Positions 55,764 through 63,674 of a stretch of DNA of 64,000 nucleotides are shown here, in pieces. The stretch is from Paraburkholderia aromaticivorans (lineage in GTDB: Bacteria; Pseudomonadota; Gammaproteobacteria; Burkholderiales; Burkholderiaceae): positions 425,417 through 489,416 of the forward strand of contig NZ_CP022992.1 in the NCBI RefSeq assembly GCF_002278075.1. Direction: 5' to 3'. Position numbers and translations under genes: made by a program. Position 1 is the first letter of the stretch. Each line of letters opens with the position of its first letter. Under the pieces are notes generated by a model that worked only from the letters and a program-made list of their open reading frames with translations, did no database searches and was not told the DNA's origin.

Positions 55764-56832
55764 CTAAATCCATGACAACCGATTCTCTGCTGGCGCGTTA
55801 TACGGTCATCACGTTGAAGGGAGACTCGGTTGATGGCCAAAATGGACGACGCTACGCGCAAGCGGGTGCGCGCCGGTCGCTTGATGTTGGCGGGCAAGAC
55901 GCCCGCCGAAGCGGCGAAGATGGTCGGAGTGGCGCGGCAGACCGCATACACGTGGAAGGCCCGACTCGACGAAGGTGGCATCGACGCGCTTCGCGTGATG
56001 GCCACGGGGCGCCCGGCGCAATTGGATGCGGCCCAACTCGAAGGTTTGCGCGCAGCGCTGCTGCAGGGCCCGCTGGTACACGGATTCGGTACCGAACTGT
56101 GGACGCTCAAGCGCGTACGGGCGCTCATCGAACTACTGTACGGCGTTACCTTCAGCGAGGTACATGTCTGGCGGTTGCTGGGCGCCTTGGGGTTCAGCTC
56201 GCAAAAGCCGGACCGCCGAGCCATCGAGCGCAACGAGGAAGCGGTACTGACCTGGAAGCGCAAGACCTGGCCCGCGCTCAAAAAAAGTGTGCCGCCGAAG
56301 GACGACTGATCGTCTTCATTGACGAATCCGGCCTCTCGGAGCGCCCCACACGAGTACGTACCTGGGCGCCCAAGGGCTGTACGCCGATCATTCAGTATCA
56401 CTTCAACTGGAAGCACGTTTCGGCCATCGCCGGTCTTACCCGTACCAACTTCGTGTTCCGCCTGCACGACGGCGCGATCAAAAGCGCGCAAATCATCGAA
56501 TTCCTCAAAGCGCTGCGCGCGCAACTCAGACGCAAGATGATGATCGTGTGGGACGGCGCAGCGCAGCACAAGAGCCGCGTCGTGCGCGAGTACCTTGGCA
56601 GCACGGATGGCGCTATCCAGATGGCGCTGCTGCCCGGCTACGCCCCGGACCTGAATCCAGTCGAATACCTGTGGGCCTGGCTCAAGCGGCACGCATTGGC
56701 GAACTTCTGCCCTAACAACCTGGCCGAACTGAAGCACACCGCTCGATGCAAGCTCGAGAGCGGCCAGAAGCGCAAATCGATCATCGCTGCCTGCTGGAAG
56801 CAAGCCGAGCTTTGGTGATGTCATGATTTACG
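55764..56832 (+). mobile_element. IS630-family element
   Basis: Ends carry related inverted sequence (CTAAATCCATGACA on the left; inverted CGTAAATCATGACA on the right). Each is flanked by TA (55762-55763 and 56833-56834), the target dinucleotide duplicated by this family. It contains one transposase in two overlapping frames. It interrupts an IS481 relic. Confidence 0.78.
55830..56818 (+). CDS. IS630-family transposase (OrfA/OrfB by -1 frameshift)
   Basis: The first frame (55830-56309) carries the paired helix-turn-helix region (KTPAEAAKMVGVARQTAYTW) and the linker. The second frame carries the DDE core: FIDESGLSERP (Asp), MIVWDGAAQHKS (Asp) and DLNPVEYLWAWLKRH (Glu), ending at 56818. They join at a run of seven A (56280-56286) inside CTCAAAAAAAGTG, a typical slippery site. 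I read it as programmed frameshifting, not decay. Confidence 0.82.
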
Positions 56833-56903
56833 TAACTCTCAATAATGAGCGATATTCGCCGCGCGCCTGGCGCAACGCCGCGAGTTGGGGTGCGCGCGAC
56901 GCG

Positions 56904-57869
56904 TTATGCGTTGTCCGCCGGTTTCGTCTGATCGAGCCATTCGACGATGTTTCGCACGGTATCGCCATAGAACGTTTGATACAATTCGTGCGTCACATAG
57001 CCGATGTGCGGCGTCGCCAGCACGTTGGGGTGTGAGCGCAGCGGATCGGCGAGGTCGAGTGGCTCGGTGTCGTACACGTCGATGGCGGCGCCCGCGATTT
57101 GTCCGCTATTCAATGCAGCGAGCAGCGCGTTGGTGTCCACGATCGGGCCGCGCGATGTGTTGATGATGCGGCTGGTCGGCTTCATGCTCGCCAGTTCAGC
57201 GGCGCCGACAAGACCGCGCGTGCGCTCGCTCAGACGGACATGGACCGACAGGAAATCCGACGTGGAGAAGAGCGTGTCTTTATCGACCCGTTGCACGCTC
57301 TTAGATTGCGCGCGTTCCTCCGTAAGATTCTGACTCCACGCGATCACGTTCATCCTGAACGCGCGGCCGATCACACCGACGGCCGAACCCACACGACCCA
57401 GCCCAAGCAGCCCGAGCGTCTTGCCGGCGAGTTCCGTGCCGAGCGTGCGTTGCCAGCCGCCTTCAAGCAAGGACCGATTTTCGGTCGCGATGTTACGCGC
57501 CATTGCCAGAATCATCGACCACGTGAATTCGATGGTTGGCGTGGACGAATAGCCGGTATGCGCGACCTTGATGCCGCGTTGCTCGGCCGCGTCGGTGTCG
57601 ATCGCCGCGTTGGCTGAACCGGTTGACGCGATGAGTTTGAGATTCGGCAGACTGTCGATGATTTCGCGTGTGAGCGGCGTGCGTTCACGCATCACGCAGA
57701 CCACGTCGAAAGGCGCCAGGCGCTCGATGACCTGCGCCGTGTCCGCGAGGTGATCGTTAAAGACGGTGATGTCCGCGCGGTCCTTCAACGGGGACCAGTC
57801 GGCCGAGTCGAGTGCGACGATCTGGTAGTCATCGAGAATCGCGATTCTGATGCGGGACGGCAAAGGCAT
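56904..57869 (-). CDS. D-2-hydroxyacid dehydrogenase family protein
   Basis: NAD-dependent dehydrogenase of 321 residues. Rossmann motif LGLLGLGRVGSAVG; catalytic Arg in INTSRGPIVD, Glu in DVYDTEPLDL and His in LATPHIGYVTH. The substrate is not predictable; relatives include phosphoglycerate, glyoxylate and formate dehydrogenases. It stands alone between IS630 and small hypothetical genes, transcribed leftward. Confidence 0.88.
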   Translation of the reverse strand: MPLPSRIRIAILDDYQIVALDSADWSPLKDRADITVFNDHLADTAQVIERLAPFDVVCVMRERTPLTREIIDSLPNLKLIASTGSANAAIDTDAAEQRGIKVAHTGYSSTPTIEFTWSMILAMARNIATENRSLLEGGWQRTLGTELAGKTLGLLGLGRVGSAVGVIGRAFRMNVIAWSQNLTEERAQSKSVQRVDKDTLFSTSDFLSVHVRLSERTRGLVGAAELASMKPTSRIINTSRGPIVDTNALLAALNSGQIAGAAIDVYDTEPLDLADPLRSHPNVLATPHIGYVTHELYQTFYGDTVRNIVEWLDQTKPADNA

Positions 57870-58333
57870 GCTCCACTCCTTTAGGTGGAAAGACGGAGAC
57901 CAAAGTCTACTCGTCGACGCGGGATCCTGCTGTTGCTTGCGCTAAGGTATGCGGGCGTTGCTAATGATCTCGGTTGTAGATAAAAAAATTCTTCAGTTGG
58001 AATGTGGCCGCAACGGAGGCTGTGACGTGCGCGCGGATTGCTTTCGCTGACGGTTATCGGTGAACTGAGGCAGGAGGAGATTCCGGGTGCAGGCGTTCTG
58101 CTGAAGGGCGGTGAAGGGGACGGGATGATATGCGGCATGGCGGGCACGACGAACCGGCACCTGCTCCTCATCGATCAGGTGATCGGCAAGAAGAAGGGCT
58201 GCAATGTCTACGCCCGATTCCGGGCTGGCATTACCTACCGATCGCCAGGCGAAGGATCGACGCGGAATTGCGGGCGTTCGCCTCGCTGCTCAATGATCGC
58301 GATCGAGATTGGGAAAATCCGGTGACCAGCGCC
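57870..58333. other. Stretch without a confident gene
   Basis: A frame from 58038 to 58325 (TNRHLLLIDQVIGKKKGCNV and neighbours) has coding-like composition in its middle part. A second frame takes over near 58260 (RRIDAELRAFASLLNDRDRD) and runs into the next small gene. This could be one frameshifted gene, but no family is recognised. It also holds the promoter side of the dehydrogenase. Confidence 0.35.
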
Positions 58334-58531
58334 ATGATCAAGTCTCTCGCCCTGTATAACCGACAGCGTTGGCTCTCTCTGGGTCTGGCGATCATCATCG
58401 CCGTTAGCATCCCCATCGTCATGCGGCTCGAACCGAAGTGCTCACCTCAATTGCCGATCGCCGGCGCAGTCGCGTTCGTCCTGTGCATCCGGGCGGCGCG
58501 AGGATATACGCTTCGCGCGAGGAAGAAGTAA
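58334..58531 (+). CDS. Small two-segment membrane protein, unknown
   Basis: A 65-residue protein starting MIKSLALYNRQRWLSLGLAI. It has two hydrophobic stretches (about 14-30 and 42-54) and a basic C-terminus (RGYTLRARKK). No family recognised. The same frame is open upstream to about 58130, so the start is uncertain. Confidence 0.4.
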   Translation: MIKSLALYNRQRWLSLGLAIIIAVSIPIVMRLEPKCSPQLPIAGAVAFVLCIRAARGYTLRARKK

Positions 58532-58544
58532 TCTGCCTGCTCGG

Positions 58545-59025
58545 CTAGACCAGCAAGTTGTAGTTTTCGTGCGAGAGGAACTTCAGAGGCTTGAGAGATG
58601 CCGCGTCGACCAGCAGGCGATATCGCAACCCCAGAGGGATCGAAAAATCGCCGCGTCGCGACGTCAGCATCTTCCCGCCGAGAGTAAGGGGATGTGCTCC
58701 CTGCTTGAGTCTGCCTATAACGTCCAACGCACGCTCGAGAACGGCCGGCAGATGTATTGCCGCGCTCAGGTCGATCGGCGCCTTTACGGCGGCAGCGACG
58801 AGTTTTGAGCGGTGCGCGGCAGCTTCCTCTGCGGCGCGGCGAGATTCATCCGCGATCGCAGCACGTCGTGCAGCGACTTCGGCCGCCGCCATGGCCACTG
58901 CTTCGGCGTGACGGGCCCGGCGTGCCTCTGCGGCCTTCGCCGCCATCAGTGCAGAACGCGCCTCGTCTGCGCATCGATGACAGAACTTCCCCAAGCCGGA
59001 ATGGCCGCATTCGAATTTTTTTCAT
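58545..59025 (-). pseudogene. Zinc-ribbon / Ala-rich coiled-coil protein with a homopolymer frameshift
   Basis: The main frame (from about 59017) reads KKFECGHSGLGKFCHRCADE, a Cys/His zinc-ribbon start. It continues into an Ala/Glu/Arg-rich coiled coil (residues about 25-75) and a C-terminal block SIPLGLRYRLLVD...SHENYN. The only upstream ATG (59025) is out of frame by one base because of a run of seven A (59016-59022); with six A the protein would start MKKFECGHSG and have 159 residues. An in-frame TTG at 58994 is the fallback. Function unknown; similar proteins occur on plasmids. Confidence 0.5.
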
Positions 59026-59046
59026 GGCTGAATGTGTGTGACTGCG

Positions 59047-59484
59047 TTACTCGCACTCTACGGTGGCGAGCCACGGCATTTCACGCGCCTTGTCTAGAGC
59101 GGCATCCTTCTTCGGCGCAGTGTCTCGATCGATCCATCGCCGTACGTTCTCGTGCCAGGTCTCGATCGAATACCACTTCACCTTGCATGCGCTTCGCTCA
59201 ACCACCCGGACAGGATGCGGGCGCGTCTCATTCTGCGGCAGGAACAACACGAGCTCCGAGGTTGCCGGCATCATCGACTTTTCCTCGTGGAACAAGTACG
59301 CGAAGTCCGGTATTGCCGGCTCGTCCTGCACTAGCGCCGGTTCGACTTCAGGCGTGCCACCTGCAGGAGAACTCGCCGGGAATCCATGCAGAACCAATAT
59401 GCGAGCCAGAGCAGCCAGCGGGGAAAGCGTTACCTGGTTTGGTCCAGACAGAGGGATGTTTCCGGAAAGTAGTTGATTCAGCAT
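59047..59484 (-). CDS. Hypothetical protein
   Basis: A 145-residue protein. ATG 59484 has GGAGA 6 bases upstream. Features: Pro/Glu-rich centre, SELVLFLPQNETRPHPVRVV, then WYSIETWHENVRRWIDRD. No family recognised and no signal peptide. It shares orientation with the zinc-ribbon gene 22 bases downstream, so the two may form an operon. Confidence 0.55.
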   Translation of the reverse strand: MLNQLLSGNIPLSGPNQVTLSPLAALARILVLHGFPASSPAGGTPEVEPALVQDEPAIPDFAYLFHEEKSMMPATSELVLFLPQNETRPHPVRVVERSACKVKWYSIETWHENVRRWIDRDTAPKKDAALDKAREMPWLATVECE

Positions 59485-59782
59485 TCATTCTCCAATGCAG
59501 CCGGCAAGCGCGATCGCGCGGGATGTGCCCGTAAATTACGGCAGCAGATGCCGATTATTTAGGGCCATTGCATGTAGTCCAATTCCAAGGCAACCTGACG
59601 TCCTAGAAGGGTTGTATTCATTCTTAGTTCGATACTTCCTGACGAGAACGCAAGAGCTGCTTCCTGCCATGAAGGATCTGTATAATCGGTCGTGATTCGA
59701 CCTATCGGCAACTGGGCCGCAACCAGCCAAATTGGCCTCTGGCCATGAACTTCCGACGCCATCACGGCGTCACTCACATCAA
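59485..59782. other. Divergent upstream region
   Basis: About 300 bases between the leftward hypothetical gene and the first leader hairpin. No gene is supported. Near 59690-59780 the stretch resembles the region before the second leader (CAACCAGCCAA versus CCCAGCCAGTA, and CGCCATCA versus CGCCGTCA), so the repeated leader may extend about 100 bases upstream of the hairpin. Confidence 0.4.
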
Positions 59783-59821
59783 CCCATACGGGGCATTCTG
59801 TCCCGATGGGCGTCTGCTTCG
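59783..59821 (+). ncRNA. Leader hairpin, copy 1
   Basis: CCCAT-AC-GGGGC-loop-GTCCC-G-ATGGG forms a two-part stem, followed by CGTCTGCTTCG and then a ribosome site CCAGGAGCAG before the ATG at 59844. Copy 2 has the same architecture with paired base changes in the outer stem. I infer an RNA element acting on translation or stability of the downstream gene. Confidence 0.55.
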
Positions 59822-59843
59822 TAATTCCCAGGAGCAGCTACTC

Positions 59844-60125
59844 ATGTACGACGCAAAAACTGCAACCGACTACGTCAAGGGGGCGTTCCCCTACAAGTTC
59901 GACAGGATCGAGGTCACCGGCGGCGTGTTTTCCGGTCCCCCGTCCGGCGATTATCTGACGGCCGATTTTCAGCGCCCTCGCGAGCCCGTTTCCTTTTGTC
60001 TGCTGGGCGAATGGTATTGCGACTACCCCAGCGGTCCTCATTTGGGCGTCTTGGCCCACATGGTCGCTGAGATCGTCGGTGGCGGTGGATTCTACGGATT
60101 GGCGGGTGCCCGCCGGATCTCATAA
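59844..60125 (+). CDS. Hypothetical protein behind leader copy 1
   Basis: A 93-residue protein starting MYDAKTATDYVKGAFPYKFD, containing RPREPVSFCLLGEWYCDYPS and a Gly-rich end. AGGAGCAG lies about 6 bases before the ATG, which is why this start is preferred over upstream in-frame starts. No family recognised; small soluble protein of plasmid or integrative-element type. Confidence 0.6.
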   Translation: MYDAKTATDYVKGAFPYKFDRIEVTGGVFSGPPSGDYLTADFQRPREPVSFCLLGEWYCDYPSGPHLGVLAHMVAEIVGGGGFYGLAGARRIS

Positions 60126-60318
60126 TTGCCGATTCAGCAGTGGGCGTGTGATAGCTGACGTCCACGTCGCAAGGTGATTGCGGATCGGCACTGCAATTTA
60201 TTTCCTGACAGGAAGTTTTTCGCCTATATTTAAGGCGTTTTCAACGGTAGCTGGACCCAAACCCAGCCAGTACGGCAGCTGTATCGCCGTCATCCTTTCA
60301 CACCACTCTGGTGTTTTA
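60126..60318. other. Intergenic region before leader copy 2
   Basis: No gene. A short hairpin TTCCT-GAC-AGGAA followed by GTTTTT at about 60202-60220 could be a weak terminator of the preceding gene. The part from about 60250 resembles the region before leader copy 1. Confidence 0.35.
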
Positions 60319-60357
60319 CCCTCGCGGGGCTTTCGTCCCGGAGGGGCGTCTGCTTCG
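60319..60357 (+). ncRNA. Leader hairpin, copy 2
   Basis: CCCTC-GC-GGGGC-TTTC-GTCCC-G-GAGGG, then CGTCTGCTTCG and the ribosome site CAAGGAGCAG. The segment GGGCGTCTGCTTCG is identical to copy 1 and lies at nearly the same distance from the start codon (21 versus 23 bases). Two outer base pairs differ from copy 1 in a compensated way. Confidence 0.55.
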
Positions 60358-60377
60358 CGGCCCTCAAGGAGCAGACC

Positions 60378-60536
60378 ATGCCTTTCATGAACGTTGTGCA
60401 ATGCGATCGCTGCGGCCATTCCCGCCGTGAGGTATCCAACGGGGATTGCCGTCACCACATCGAACGCCTGACCGGCGACCATTTCGACGCTCATTTCGGA
60501 CCGGCCGACAGGAAGATCCGCAAGTCGTCCAAGTGA
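60378..60536 (+). CDS. Small Cys/His protein behind leader copy 2
   Basis: A 52-residue protein, MPFMNVVQCDRCGHSRREVS..., with CDRCGH and a later Cys-Arg-His-His that could bind zinc. It ends in a basic tail (RKIRKSSK). Too short for automatic calling, but it has a strong ribosome site and a conserved leader. Function unknown. Confidence 0.55.
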   Translation: MPFMNVVQCDRCGHSRREVSNGDCRHHIERLTGDHFDAHFGPADRKIRKSSK

Positions 60537-60550
60537 CTGTTCACATGATC

Positions 60551-60574
60551 CCCTGCGGAGCACGCCCGCCAGGG
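60551..60574 (+). other. Possible third, diverged leader hairpin
   Basis: Outer stem CCCTG/CAGGG with a possible inner CGG/CCG. It lies 31 bases before the ATG at 60606, which again has AAGGAGCAG. The conserved CGTCTGCTTCG tail is missing, so membership in the leader family is uncertain. Confidence 0.3.
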
Positions 60575-60605
60575 CTAGTTCCGCTGAATTCAAGGAGCAG
60601 TCACC

Positions 60606-61283
60606 ATGGACGGTATCCAGTATCGTAACGGCAGTGCGATCAAGCACTTTCTGTCCGCATCGGCTGCAATCAGCTATGCGGCCAGGAACGAGATCGGGGA
60701 TTACAAGCTGCGCGAGGTCACGAAAGATGCAATCGTGAACGTCGCGCTCGAATGGACCCCGGATCCTTCCAAGATCCGCGAGCAGGAATATCCGCAGATA
60801 TTCGATCTCAACCCGCACGAGCGGAGAGGGATGGAACTGCTCGCGATTTCGAAGCATCGCGGCTGGAGTCTGTGTCAGCACGATCCATGGCTTTACGAGG
60901 GGACGCTTGACGCTCTCTCACGCTACGTGCTCGTGCAGGCCTGCGCGATGATTCAGTTTCCGTACCCAATCGGAGACGAGGACAAGCGTCGCAAAGCTAA
61001 GCTTGACGCGATGATCTTCGCGGATGCGAACCCGCTCACGACACGTCGTGTGGGCAGCTTTTGCTTCGCGTTGTGTCCGAGGGTCGTGTATTTCACGGCG
61101 CCCCGCCATGCGGCTGGGTGGGTGCGCGGCGATGTGGCCACGGAAATCATCGAAATGATCCAGTGCGACGACGGCGAGCAGCTTGACATCGTTCTGAAGG
61201 CCATCCCCGTGAACGGCGGTCCCCGCGATTTCACGGGGGTGGTCAAAGCAGCACTCGATCAGTTGGAGGTGACGTATGGCTGA
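60606..61283 (+). CDS. Hypothetical protein (225 residues)
   Basis: ATG 60606 follows AAGGAGCAG by 6 bases. No recognised domain. Visible blocks: SAIKHFLSASAAISYAARNE, WTPDPSKIREQEYPQIFDL and RVGSFCFALCPRVVYFTAPR. Composition suggests a soluble alpha/beta protein. The stop overlaps the next small gene, so they are coupled. Confidence 0.62.
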   Translation: MDGIQYRNGSAIKHFLSASAAISYAARNEIGDYKLREVTKDAIVNVALEWTPDPSKIREQEYPQIFDLNPHERRGMELLAISKHRGWSLCQHDPWLYEGTLDALSRYVLVQACAMIQFPYPIGDEDKRRKAKLDAMIFADANPLTTRRVGSFCFALCPRVVYFTAPRHAAGWVRGDVATEIIEMIQCDDGEQLDIVLKAIPVNGGPRDFTGVVKAALDQLEVTYG

Positions 61284-61419
61284 TCCGAAGCTCACGCCGG
61301 CAGCGGACTGGCAAACCCAGGTCCGAGGTGCCAACGACGACGAGTATCAGATCTACGTTGCCAACGCAATCGCGTTGGGCTGGACGGTCAAGACCTACGA
61401 CGAATGGCTCAGCAGCTAA
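61276..61419 (+). CDS. Small hypothetical protein (47 residues)
   Basis: Starts MADPKLTPAADWQTQVRGAN and ends IALGWTVKTYDEWLSS. ATG 61276 lies within the end of the 225-residue gene (8-base overlap) with GGAGGTGACGT upstream. Acidic and soluble. The overlap and the terminator that follows suggest it is the last gene of this operon. Confidence 0.55.
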   Translation: MADPKLTPAADWQTQVRGANDDEYQIYVANAIALGWTVKTYDEWLSS

Positions 61420-61518
61420 GCGCCCGCGGTCTCTTCAGTTCACCAGTGTAGGGCAGGAGATTCCCTCGGGCACCTCCTGCCGGGTGTCTCGACACATCGA
61501 TTGAAGTGTCGAACATGC

Positions 61519-61558
61519 GGCCCGTGGCGCCCCGTTTCAGGGGCACCACGGGCCTTTT
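61519..61558 (+). terminator. Rho-independent terminator
   Basis: GGCCCGTGG-c-GCCCC pairs with GGGGC-a-CCACGGGCC around GTTTCA, followed immediately by TTTT. It ends the operon of small hypothetical genes. A second hairpin (GGCAGGAG/CTCCTGCC, about 61452-61481) precedes it. Confidence 0.8.
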
Positions 61559-61760
61559 CCATTTGCGGGTATGCCTATTTTGGGCAGTGACGCTCCGCGT
61601 CGGCAGGTTCTTGGACGTAACTAATGTCCCCGCGGCTCTAAAGCTGTACGGGGGGATTCTCCGCTAACTGGTTTTGAATTCCTCGTTGCCGCCCATTGAA
61701 AACGAGGGCGTGGTCAGGATAATGGCTCAATCGTAGGTTTCGAATGGCAGGGGAGGATAT
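61559..61760. other. Intergenic region before a frameshifted hypothetical gene
   Basis: No gene is supported. A hairpin with CCTCG/CGAGG arms around 61681-61708 and a GGGGAGGATAT ribosome site near 61755 are visible. Confidence 0.35.
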
Positions 61761-62293
61761 GTGATCGAGATAAGACGCCGGCGGCAAGGGATGTTCGACG
61801 TGGTGTTCGGCCTGGAGGAGCTGGAGGATCTGCTCCGCAAGCATGGCTGCGCCGATGTCGTCGATATCGATTCCGGCATGAAACTGGAAGTTCATGACGT
61901 CCACGGCCGGATGACGGTGTTCTCGCCCGGAGCGATTTCGAGCATCTCGGCTACAGCGGCAACAGTCATCTCGATGGCCAGCAAAGGGAAATTCGTTCAA
62001 CGCACAGGGAGGCCCATACCGCTGCGATCCAACATCGATATCGAGCGCGTCGATCAGGTCGTGGTCGTGATCGATCGGGACGAGGGCGGTGCAGCGTCAC
62101 AAACGACATTCTCGCCGTGGTGGATCATCTTCTGCGCAACGGGCACGTCCGCGAGGACGACGCGTTCGTGTACCGCGACAGTATGAAGGTCTACGACGGC
62201 GTGCAGGTGATCAACGGTGTGTTCGGTCGCTTCATTGCGCTGCAGGAAACCGATGCGATGCGGGCCGTTACCCTTCTCCGCGAGAAGATGTGA
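61761..62293 (+). pseudogene. Hypothetical gene with one frameshift
   Basis: The first frame (GTG 61761) reads GLEELEDLLRKHGCADVVDI and runs to VDQVVVVIDRDEGG. The second frame continues CSVTNDILAVVDHLLRNGHV, REDDAFVYRDSMKVYDGVQV and ends LLREKM at 62293. Losing one base near 62086-62091 would explain the break; both halves look equally well kept. The product would be about 177 residues. No family is recognised. Confidence 0.5.
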
Positions 62294-62368
62294 CCACTTC
62301 GTAGCAAGTAGCCTCCCGCTCCCTGAAGCGGGCTCCCCAGATAAATTCCCCGGGGAATCAGGAAGCGC

Positions 62369-62442
62369 GTGGCAGATTCGAATAGGGGCGATTCGCCATT
62401 GCTGCATACCAAGGGTCTTGCTTTCGTGAAGCGCCTTGCTAG
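62369..62442 (+). pseudogene. Small gene interrupted by IS5 (5' part)
   Basis: GTG 62369 opens about 24 codons (ADSNRGDSPLLHTKGLAFVK...) up to the CTAG target. Removing the element continues the frame as ASLKGTSIPGENDERKRCG to a TGA at 63710-63712, overlapping the next gene. Coding status is uncertain. Confidence 0.35.
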
Positions 62443-63641
62443 GGAAACGCTGATCAATGAGCCGATCGCCGTTGGTTTGGCGTATGCGGCTCGCGTTTTT
62501 TCAAACGGACAGGCCGTTGAGGCGAATTCCGGGCCCCGCGCGACCCCACTTCCTGCTTTTTCTACACACCAGACGGACTGCTCCCATGGCATGACCACAG
62601 CCGCTTGCGCGCGATCACCAGGTTCGCCAGCGCGAACAGGCTGAACAGTTGCGCCGTGTTCCTGGCCAGCCCCCTGTAGCGCACCTTGCGATGCCGGAAC
62701 AGGTTCTTGACGACATGGAACGGATGCTCGACCCGCGCCCGAATCTGCGCTTTGGTCCGCTCGGCTGCGATCACCAGATCTTTCAGCGCGCCCTCGGTCA
62801 TCGCCTTGATCTTGCCGCGCTTGAGCGCCACCTGCCACTTCACCGTCTTGCCTTTCATCTCATCGCGCTTGTCCACGCCGGTGTAGCCCGCATCGCCGAA
62901 CGCTTCGAGTTCGTGACCATGCAGCAGGGCATGGGCCTTCGATACATCCGACTCGTTGGCCGCCGTGGTAACGACGCTATGCACCAGACCCGAGTCGGCA
63001 TCGACACCGATGTGCGCCTTCATGCCGAAGTGCCACTCATTACCTTTCTTCGTCTGATGCATTTCCGGATCACGACTCTTCCCGCCGTTTTTGGTCGACG
63101 ACGGCGCTGCAATGATCGTCGCGTCGACCAAGGTGCCTTCCTTCATCAACAGCCCGCGTTCGCACAGCGAAATACCGATCTCATCGAACAGCTTGCGCGT
63201 CAGGTCATGCTCGAGCAGCAGGCGCCGGAATTTCAGCAGCGTGGTCGCGTCAGGCACGTCTTCAACCGCCAGATCGATGCCGGCGAAGCCACGCATCGCG
63301 ATGCTGTCGTACAGCGCGTCTTCCAGACCTTCGTCCGACAGGCCGTACCACTGCTGCAGAAAGTAGATTCGCAGCATCCGCTCCAGACCGATCGGCGGGC
63401 GCCCGCGCTTACCCTTCGGGTAGTACGGCTCGATGGCCGCCAGCAAGCGCGACCAAGGCACGAGTGTCTCCATCTCGTCCAGGAAGCGCTGACGCCGGGT
63501 CACGCGCTTCTTGCCCAGGCTTTCCGCTTCTGCAAAACCGATCTGCCGCTTCATGAGCTTGGCACCTTTCCGTGAGTTTCCTTCTATAACGCCTTCGGCC
63601 CAGTCAGCGATGACCACCGAGACGAATTGATCAGTGTTTCC
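62443..63641 (-). mobile_element. IS5-family element with CTAG target duplication
   Basis: A 1,199-bp element with inverted ends GGAAACGCTGATCAAT (left) and, inverted, GGAAACACTGATCAAT (right). CTAG flanks both ends (62439-62442 and 63642-63645), matching the YTAR target of IS5 elements. It carries one transposase gene on the minus strand and looks recent. Confidence 0.92.
62562..63554 (-). CDS. IS5-family transposase
   Basis: A 330-residue DDE transposase beginning MKRQIGFAEAESLGKK at ATG 63554. Blocks: EPYYPKGKRGRPPIGLERML, GTLVDATIIAAPSSTKN, AFGDAGYTGVDKR and RARVEHPFHVVKNLFRHRKV. Related to the IS5 transposase at 35.4 kb but clearly distinct. Intact. Confidence 0.9.
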   Translation of the reverse strand: MKRQIGFAEAESLGKKRVTRRQRFLDEMETLVPWSRLLAAIEPYYPKGKRGRPPIGLERMLRIYFLQQWYGLSDEGLEDALYDSIAMRGFAGIDLAVEDVPDATTLLKFRRLLLEHDLTRKLFDEIGISLCERGLLMKEGTLVDATIIAAPSSTKNGGKSRDPEMHQTKKGNEWHFGMKAHIGVDADSGLVHSVVTTAANESDVSKAHALLHGHELEAFGDAGYTGVDKRDEMKGKTVKWQVALKRGKIKAMTEGALKDLVIAAERTKAQIRARVEHPFHVVKNLFRHRKVRYRGLARNTAQLFSLFALANLVIARKRLWSCHGSSPSGV

Positions 63642-63674
63642 CTAGCCTGAAGGGAACAAGCATTCCTGGGGAAA

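Noticed and set aside
55830..56818. IS630 transposase as a frameshifted pseudogene
   Set aside because: The two frames join at a seven-A slippery run typical of programmed frameshifting in this family, and all catalytic residues are present.
62344..62358. Palindrome ATTCCCCGGGGAAT as a regulatory operator
   Set aside because: It is a single 14-bp GC-rich palindrome with no clear promoter or gene relationship, so chance cannot be excluded.
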